Position numbers and translations under genes: made by a program. From assembly GCA_937873695.1 (NCBI GenBank), contig CALMYL010000008.1, positions 423,369-487,368 of the forward strand: a stretch of 64,000 nucleotides of DNA, written 5' to 3'. Below the pieces are notes generated by a model. It did not search any database. It worked only from the letters and a program-made list of their open reading frames with translations, and had not been told where the DNA came from. This stretch comes from an uncultured Ignavibacteria bacterium. Its GTDB lineage: Bacteria > Bacteroidota > Ignavibacteria > Tepidaquicellales > OLB5. This document shows, piece after piece, positions 59,229 to 64,000 of this stretch; within the stretch, counting starts at the first letter, position 1; each line of letters begins with the position of its first letter.

Positions 59229-59792
59229 ATGAGAAAATTAAAATTGCAGGTTCAAATCTCTATTGATGGTTTTGTCTGCGGACCAAACGGCGAGCTGGAC
59301 TGGATGACCTGGAACCTCTCAGATGATCTGAAAAAATTCATTCATGATCTTTCAGAACCCATAGATACTATTTTAATGGGTAAAAATATGACAGATGGAT
59401 TTGTTAATCACTGGAAAAATGTGAAAGCGGATAAAGATAATCCTGAACATTGGGCAGGTGTAAAATTTACTGATACTCCCAAAGTCGTGTTTTCCAGGAC
59501 ACTCAAAGAATCAGCCTGGGAAAATACAACACTTGCATCGGGCAATCTTACAGATGAAGTAAATAAACTTAAAGCCATTGATGGAAACTATTTAATGGTA
59601 TATGGCGGCGCGGGCTTTGTAAATTCACTGATTAAAGATGACCTGATTGATGATTATTATCTCTTCATAAACCCCGCGGTTATTGGCAATGGCAAAAGAA
59701 TATTTGACGGGGTAAAAGGAACCAGGAAATTGAAATTATTGGATTCTTATAAATTCGGGTGCGGTGTTGTTGTGAACCATTATGAAAAATAA
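59229..59792 (+). CDS. Dihydrofolate-reductase-like/RibD C-terminal domain protein
   Basis: 187 residues. LQVQISIDGFVCGPNGELDWMTW, ILMGKNMTDGFVNHW, PKVVFSRTL, GNYLMVYGGAGFVNSLIKDDLIDDYYLFINPAVIGNGKRIFDG are typical of the RibD_C family. It is an NADPH-dependent reductase with unknown small-molecule substrate, not a true folate DHFR. Sixth gene of the run, 24 bases after the VOC gene. Confidence 0.92.
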   Translation: MRKLKLQVQISIDGFVCGPNGELDWMTWNLSDDLKKFIHDLSEPIDTILMGKNMTDGFVNHWKNVKADKDNPEHWAGVKFTDTPKVVFSRTLKESAWENTTLASGNLTDEVNKLKAIDGNYLMVYGGAGFVNSLIKDDLIDDYYLFINPAVIGNGKRIFDGVKGTRKLKLLDSYKFGCGVVVNHYEK

Positions 59793-59817
59793 ATAATAAA
59801 TTTTATCTCAATCTGAA

Positions 59818-60327
59818 ATGAATACAAAAGTAAACTGCAACAGAATAGAACCGTTATTGTTCCTGTATGACCTGCATACTCAATTATTTCCGAATGTAAT
59901 AACAGGTATCAGCGCTGATGATGCGCATAAAAGGCTTGATTCAAAGGCTAATCACGTGGCATGGTTAGCCGGCAGCCTTGTACAGCAGCGGGTTGATCTG
60001 GTTAACGATTTCGGAGGTAATGCCGGGCACAGCGCGGAAGCGCTCTTCAGCAATTTCCAGGGTATAAAAGATGATACAAGGTATCCTGAACTGGATACTT
60101 ATGACAAAGATTGGCAGAAAGTCTCGAAGCAGCTAAGAGATATTCTTGCTGAAACTACCGGTGAAAAGCTCGATAGCATTCATAAACAACCCGGAATGCC
60201 TGAAATTGAAATGCCATACTTTGATATGCTGGGATATTCAATTCACAGGGAGTCTTACCTGATAGGACAGATCGGTCTGTGGAGAAGAATTCTCGGTTAT
60301 CCCGCAATGAAGTATCCCGGAATGTAA
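59818..60327 (+). CDS. DinB superfamily protein
   Basis: 169 residues. Residues consistent with a DinB bundle: RLDSKANHVAWLAGSLVQQRVDLV and the C-terminal SIHRESYLIGQIGLWRRILGY; the His in ANHVAW and HRESY would bind metal. Fifth DinB-type protein in the window. Seventh gene of the run. Confidence 0.85.
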   Translation: MNTKVNCNRIEPLLFLYDLHTQLFPNVITGISADDAHKRLDSKANHVAWLAGSLVQQRVDLVNDFGGNAGHSAEALFSNFQGIKDDTRYPELDTYDKDWQKVSKQLRDILAETTGEKLDSIHKQPGMPEIEMPYFDMLGYSIHRESYLIGQIGLWRRILGYPAMKYPGM

Positions 60328-60365
60328 TAAATTTAAAAACTATAAAATGAAAGGAAGCAGCTCCA

Positions 60366-60803
60366 ATGGAAAAACTGAATTTTTCAATCAAAATAAATGC
60401 ACCGCGTGAGAAGGTTTATAAAACTATGCTCGAAGATGAAACTTACCGCATTTGGACAGAAGCGTTCCATCCAGGTTCGTATGCTGAAACTGACTGGAAG
60501 AAGGGAAGCTCTGCCCGCTTTTTATCACCGGAAGGTGACGGCATGGTGAGCAGAATTGCCGAAAATATTCCCAATGAATATGTTTCAATTGAGCATTTGG
60601 GTATGATAGTTAAGGGTGTTGAAGATACTACAAGCGACGAAGTTAAAAAATGGGCAGGGTCGATGGAAAATTATACTTTCCGTGATGCAGATGGCGGTAC
60701 TGAAGTACTTGTCGAAATGGACTCTGATGAAAATTATTCCAAGATGTTCAATGAAATGTGGCCTAAAGCATTAAACAAACTTAAAGAGATCTCAGAAGAG
60801 TAA
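60366..60803 (+). CDS. SRPBCC/AHSA1-type lipid-binding protein
   Basis: 145 residues. NFSIKINAPREKVYKTMLEDETYRIWTEAFHPGSY is the family start, and MWPKALNKLKEISEE the usual last helix. Binds a hydrophobic ligand or acts as chaperone-type ATPase activator (AHSA1). Eighth gene of the run; 3 bases before the DUF1801 gene. Confidence 0.9.
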   Translation: MEKLNFSIKINAPREKVYKTMLEDETYRIWTEAFHPGSYAETDWKKGSSARFLSPEGDGMVSRIAENIPNEYVSIEHLGMIVKGVEDTTSDEVKKWAGSMENYTFRDADGGTEVLVEMDSDENYSKMFNEMWPKALNKLKEISEE

Positions 60804-60806
60804 TAA

Positions 60807-61166
60807 ATGAGAGAAAAATTTGCGACAGTAAAAGACTATCTGAATTCTTTGGAGCCTGAAGTAAGAAAAACACTTCAGGCTGTAAGGAAATCAATAATAT
60901 CATCTTCAAAAGGAATTGATGAGGTGATCAGCTACAATATTCCGGGTTACAAGATCGAAGGAAAGGCAGTTGTATATATTGCGGGATTCAAAAATCACTG
61001 CAGTCTTTACCCGATGACAAAAAATCTGGTAAATTCGCTTGGCAGCAAGCTTGATAAATTCACAATAAAGGGCTCAACCCTTCAGTATGAGATTGGCAAA
61101 CCTTTGCCGCCTGCTTTGGTAAAAATGATTGTTAATGAAAGGATCAAAATGCTAAAATTAAAATAA
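60807..61166 (+). CDS. DUF1801 (YdhG-type) protein
   Basis: 119 residues. TVKDYLNSLEPEVRKTLQAVRKSIISSSKGIDEVISYNIPGYKIEGK, then AGFKNHCSLYPM and TLQYEIGKPLPPALVKMIVNERIKM at the end, the standard DUF1801/YdhG layout. Function unknown, possibly iron chaperone-like. Last gene of the run; starts 3 bases after the SRPBCC stop and is thus coupled. Confidence 0.93.
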   Translation: MREKFATVKDYLNSLEPEVRKTLQAVRKSIISSSKGIDEVISYNIPGYKIEGKAVVYIAGFKNHCSLYPMTKNLVNSLGSKLDKFTIKGSTLQYEIGKPLPPALVKMIVNERIKMLKLK

Positions 61167-61196
61167 TTTGCATGGATATCTAAACAAAATCAGTAA

Positions 61197-62078
61197 CTAC
61201 TTACCCTTCTTAAACGCGTCTTTCAGTGAATTCCTGATTATCTCCCTGTTTATTGCTCCCCCAAAATTTATTGTGATAGTTCCCTGGTGGGTCAGTCCAA
61301 GATCCTGGTGATTATAAAATCCATAATCAATTTCGAATATTGAATAATACAAACCCACGCCGCCTGAGAATTTTGTCGGTTCTGTCCCAATGCCTGCTCT
61401 TAAGTCAATCATATCGTACAATGAATACTCTACTCCTGCTTTAACTGATGCTGTATATCTTGTATCTTTTTCCACATCAAGCACAAAGTTCAGTTCTTTG
61501 CGCGGCTGTATTGATACTCCTGTGCGGTAAACCTGCGGCAGTTTGTCATCCTGTGTTCCGATTTTGGGTCTGTTTAAATTGAATGCCGCGAACCCCCATC
61601 TTAAAAAATCTGTTAAGTATGCAAGTCCGCCAATATCAATTCCAAAAGTCGATGCCGAGCCGTAATTCTGAATTTTTAAATTGTAATAATTTATATTCGC
61701 TCCATAGAAAATTTTCTTTTTGTAATTGTTTGAGTAAGTGGCGGTAACCGTAATTTCTTTGTACAACTCAAATCCGTAAGTCTTTGCTGAGAGGCCGAAT
61801 GCACCAAATTTAGTAGGTTCAACATAATTAACTGAACCATTAGCCAGCTCCTTTAAACCAAACGGGGCAGGGGAGTAAAAAACCGAAACTTCCCTGAACG
61901 GGATCTGTGAAATACCTGCCGGATTATAGTAAACAGCATTTGAATTATTAGCCAGTGAAGTAAACGCTCCGCCAAGTGATATGGGTTTCGCCCCGATATC
62001 TATCAGCTCAAACTGTGAGTATGTAAAACGGAACGAAACTGATAATAAAACTATTATAATTTTTAAGCTTATCTTCAT
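61197..62078 (-). CDS. PorV/PorQ-like outer-membrane protein (UPF0164-type)
   Basis: 293 residues from ATG 62078 (MKISLKIIIVLLSVSFRFTYS signal peptide); a start at 62099 adds seven residues. The family motif follows the signal: IGAKPISLGGAFTSLANNSNAVYYNPAGIS, then 14 or so beta strands of an outer-membrane barrel. In T9SS, PorV/PorQ-type proteins shuttle or attach cargo after it leaves the translocon. This is the only PorV-like gene in the window, apt for the many sorting-domain proteins. Promoter TATTTTTG at 62097-62104, with a short leader of about 18 bases. Confidence 0.85.
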   Translation of the reverse strand: MKISLKIIIVLLSVSFRFTYSQFELIDIGAKPISLGGAFTSLANNSNAVYYNPAGISQIPFREVSVFYSPAPFGLKELANGSVNYVEPTKFGAFGLSAKTYGFELYKEITVTATYSNNYKKKIFYGANINYYNLKIQNYGSASTFGIDIGGLAYLTDFLRWGFAAFNLNRPKIGTQDDKLPQVYRTGVSIQPRKELNFVLDVEKDTRYTASVKAGVEYSLYDMIDLRAGIGTEPTKFSGGVGLYYSIFEIDYGFYNHQDLGLTHQGTITINFGGAINREIIRNSLKDAFKKGK

Positions 62079-62096
62079 AATTATTATATTATAGCA

Positions 62097-62104
62097 CAAA
62101 AATA
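62097..62104 (-). promoter_or_regulatory. TAnnTTTG promoter of the PorV/PorQ-like gene
   Basis: TATTTTTG on the minus strand, 18 bases upstream of the ATG at 62078. Confidence 0.5.
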
Positions 62105-62175
62105 ATCAAAAAAAATCACTAAAATAGTGTGGATTGATTATATTAGCTCATTTGATTAACTTGAAATGTAAAAAT

Positions 62176-63120
62176 ATGAATTATTTGTTGAAAATGCAAA
62201 AAATATCGTTAAAATTATGCATAATTATTGCATTAATTTCAATCCCTTCATTCCACAGTACCCTGATATCACAGGAGCTTGAAGCCACTGTAGACGTTGA
62301 TGTTTCCGCAATTAATATAGATATCAGGGACAGGCTTTCTAATTTTAAGAATGACGTGCAGAATTACCTGAACAAAACCCGCTTTACTGATGAAAATATT
62401 GTGAATGATGTTAGGGGCAAACCATATAAGATCAAGTGCACATTTTCTTTCTTTTTCCGTAATGCTACAGGTATTGATAGCTACGAAGCGCAGCTGGTAG
62501 TAAGCGTGCAGCGTAATATATACAGAACCGATAATTTTACGACAGTTTTCAGGATAAAAGATGAAACCTGGGCGTTCAATTATGTTAAGGGACAGAGCTT
62601 CTACCATGATGACCTGAAGTACAATAACCTCACAAGTTTCCTGGATTATTACGCTTACATGATAATTGGTTATGACGATGATTCCTGGGAGCCTTCTCTT
62701 GGCACTGCCCGCTTTCAGAAAGCGCAGAATGTTGTGAATCTTGCCATTGCCAACAGTGACGGCAAAGGCTGGGTAGATAACTCAAGTCTTAAACAGTCAA
62801 GAAGCGCTTTCCCTTCTGAACTGCTGAATTCAAAGTATGATAATTTCCGTAAGGCTGTATGGATTTATCATTTTGCGGGAATTGATTCGCTGCAGTATGG
62901 TAAAAAGCAGGCACTCGAAAGGATAGCAGAAGCTTTGCAGATAATAGGAAAGATCAAGAAAACTGAGATCCGCTCATTTATTATTAAACAATTCTTTGAT
63001 GCGAAGTATCTTGAGATATCAGCAACATTGGTAGATTATTACGATAAATCAATTTACCGTAAGCTGATGGAGTTTGACCCGGACCACTCATCTACCTATG
63101 AAGAGTACGGCAAGAAATAG
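62176..63120 (+). CDS. DUF4835 (PorD-like) family secreted protein
   Basis: 314 residues from ATG 62176 (MNYLLKMQKISLKLCIIIALISIPSFHS); ATG 62194 is an alternative. Signal peptide then LEATVDVDVSAINIDIRDRLSNFKNDVQNYLNKTRFT, FRNATGIDSYEAQLVVSVQRNIYRTDNFTTVFRIKDETWAF and LDYYAYMIIGYDDDSWEPSLGTARFQKAQNVVNLA are diagnostic for DUF4835, a family tied to T9SS (named PorD-like in some annotation). Role in the machinery is not established. It is followed by another barrel gene on the same strand. Confidence 0.87.
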   Translation: MNYLLKMQKISLKLCIIIALISIPSFHSTLISQELEATVDVDVSAINIDIRDRLSNFKNDVQNYLNKTRFTDENIVNDVRGKPYKIKCTFSFFFRNATGIDSYEAQLVVSVQRNIYRTDNFTTVFRIKDETWAFNYVKGQSFYHDDLKYNNLTSFLDYYAYMIIGYDDDSWEPSLGTARFQKAQNVVNLAIANSDGKGWVDNSSLKQSRSAFPSELLNSKYDNFRKAVWIYHFAGIDSLQYGKKQALERIAEALQIIGKIKKTEIRSFIIKQFFDAKYLEISATLVDYYDKSIYRKLMEFDPDHSSTYEEYGKK

Positions 63121-63176
63121 CGCGTTATACAGCATACGAAAAAAATATTTTTAATTAATTATATCTAAAGGAGAAC

Positions 63177-63878
63177 ATGAAGTCAACTAATTTCTGCAGG
63201 AATTCATTTTTAGCATTAATTCTTATTTGTTTCACAGCCACATCTTTATATGCAGGTGACCCTTATAACAGGGTAAACAGCAAAGATATTAAGCCTCATT
63301 TCAAAGAAGCTGAAAAGCTTCTTGCAAAGCGCAACGCGCTTTTCAGTCTTGATGCTGATATTAAACTGGGTGTAGGTATTGCCAGTACAACTTTCGATCT
63401 TAATAAACCTGATTCCACAGAACAGCTTACAACAACATCATCAAAAGTAGGACCGTCATTCGGCGCAACACTCTCTCTGAATTTTTTTGGTTTCGGGTTT
63501 ACAACCGGATTCGCATATGGCAGCAAAGGTTATGAAAGCGGAACAGGGCAGAAAACAAACCTGAATTATTTCAATATTCCATTATTGCTTTATTTTGATT
63601 TTAATGTGGGACAGAAACTGAGAGTTGAAGGTAACCTGGGACCATATTTCGGTCTGCTTATGTCTCAGGATAATAGCACTTTATATAAGGCCAAGAATTT
63701 TGATTTCGGGTTAACAGGCGAACTTCAGTTCGCGTATATGTTCAATAAGTATATGGGCGTATTGCTGGGCGGCAACTACGAGTACGGCGGTTTAAATAAC
63801 CTCAGCAATAACGATCTTGTAAAAAAAATGACAACTTCTACAATGAACATTTACACAGGATTGAAGTTTGAATTGTAA
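63177..63878 (+). CDS. Outer-membrane beta-barrel protein
   Basis: 233 residues. Signal peptide 1-26 (FLALILICFTATSLYAG); then about eight alternating beta strands ending in an aromatic residue (FEL). SLNFFGFGFTTGFAYGSKGYES, YFNIPLLLYFDFNVGQKLRVEGNLGPYFGLLM, GELQFAYMFNKYMGVLLGGNYEYG match the eight-stranded porin-like family of Bacteroidota. Ribosome binding site AAAGGAGAAC immediately before the ATG at 63177. Function unknown. Confidence 0.85.
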   Translation: MKSTNFCRNSFLALILICFTATSLYAGDPYNRVNSKDIKPHFKEAEKLLAKRNALFSLDADIKLGVGIASTTFDLNKPDSTEQLTTTSSKVGPSFGATLSLNFFGFGFTTGFAYGSKGYESGTGQKTNLNYFNIPLLLYFDFNVGQKLRVEGNLGPYFGLLMSQDNSTLYKAKNFDFGLTGELQFAYMFNKYMGVLLGGNYEYGGLNNLSNNDLVKKMTTSTMNIYTGLKFEL

Positions 63879-63935
63879 ATCTGTATTTTTGTACTCTGTT
63901 GGAGGAAAAAATTAAACTATAAACGAGGAGAAAAA

Positions 63936-64000
63936 ATGCGCTTTTTAACTAAATTTAAATACTTTTTTGCACTGGTTTTTTCAGTAGCACTCGGCTTTTC
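63936..64000 (+). CDS. Start of a secreted protein, cut by the window edge
   Basis: ATG 63936 begins MRFLTKFKYFFALVFSVALGFS, a clear signal peptide, with GAGGAG (63925-63930) as ribosome binding site. The product cannot be identified from 21 codons. It follows the barrel gene in the same direction. Confidence 0.75.
   Translation, partial: MRFLTKFKYFFALVFSVALGF

Overview
The window looks like a chromosome segment from the Fibrobacterota-Chlorobi-Bacteroidota (FCB) group, most likely an Ignavibacteria-type organism. Three signs point there. At least ten secreted proteins and one gene remnant end in the type IX secretion (T9SS) C-terminal sorting domain, with the NYPNPFNPxTxI signature and a KKMxLxK end. 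At least sixteen upstream regions carry TAnnTTTG, the -7 element of Bacteroidota housekeeping promoters. The F-ATPase beta and epsilon genes stand apart from the rest of the atp genes. No rRNA, CRISPR array, integrase or intact insertion sequence was seen.

Layout. 1-443: minus-strand pair of a small Cys/His-rich protein and a coding 78-bp tandem repeat that runs off the left edge. 0.85-3.3 kb: atpD-atpC, tRNA-Lys, cold-shock protein. 3.3-16.6 kb: a block of secreted proteins (beta-propellers, GH5 hydrolase, subtilase, two sialidase-like paralogs, an anchor-V-like protein), separated by strong hairpin terminators. 16.8-22.8 kb: YqhA, YjbR, a transglutaminase-like lipoprotein, tRNA-Arg, then a plus-strand run of TRIC channel, CDP-alcohol phosphotransferase, PTPS/QueD, FolE and a TrmH-type methylase. 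22.9-31.2 kb: three tandem P-domain cargo proteins, two PorE-like OmpA proteins, one more propeller and an orphan sorting-domain remnant. 31.3-50.9 kb: mostly housekeeping (heme-copper-oxidase-like membrane protein, DinB proteins, adenylate cyclase, ComEC, thiamine pyrophosphokinase, pyruvoyl arginine decarboxylase, TyrS, SmpB, M48 protease, PNP, GyrA).

50.99-53.96 kb is the most unusual part: an AT-rich two-gene cassette between gyrA and a threonine aldolase gene. It encodes a shortened CCA/poly(A)-polymerase-type nucleotidyltransferase whose stop overlaps the start of a NACHT-type NTPase. I read it as a candidate defence or signalling module that I do not recognise as described.

54-64 kb: threonine aldolase, hotdog thioesterase, a divergent GlxA-type AraC regulator facing a nine-gene run of small stress/detoxification folds (GyrI-like, YjbR, three VOC, RibD-like reductase, DinB, SRPBCC, DUF1801), then cell-envelope genes: a PorV/PorQ-like barrel, a DUF4835 (PorD-like) protein and another outer-membrane barrel. 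The secreted cargo, the PorE-like, PorV/Q-like and PorD-like proteins fit one working T9SS. Intergenic regions are rich in short palindromes and in unusual 14-bp or CAAATA-type phrase repeats.
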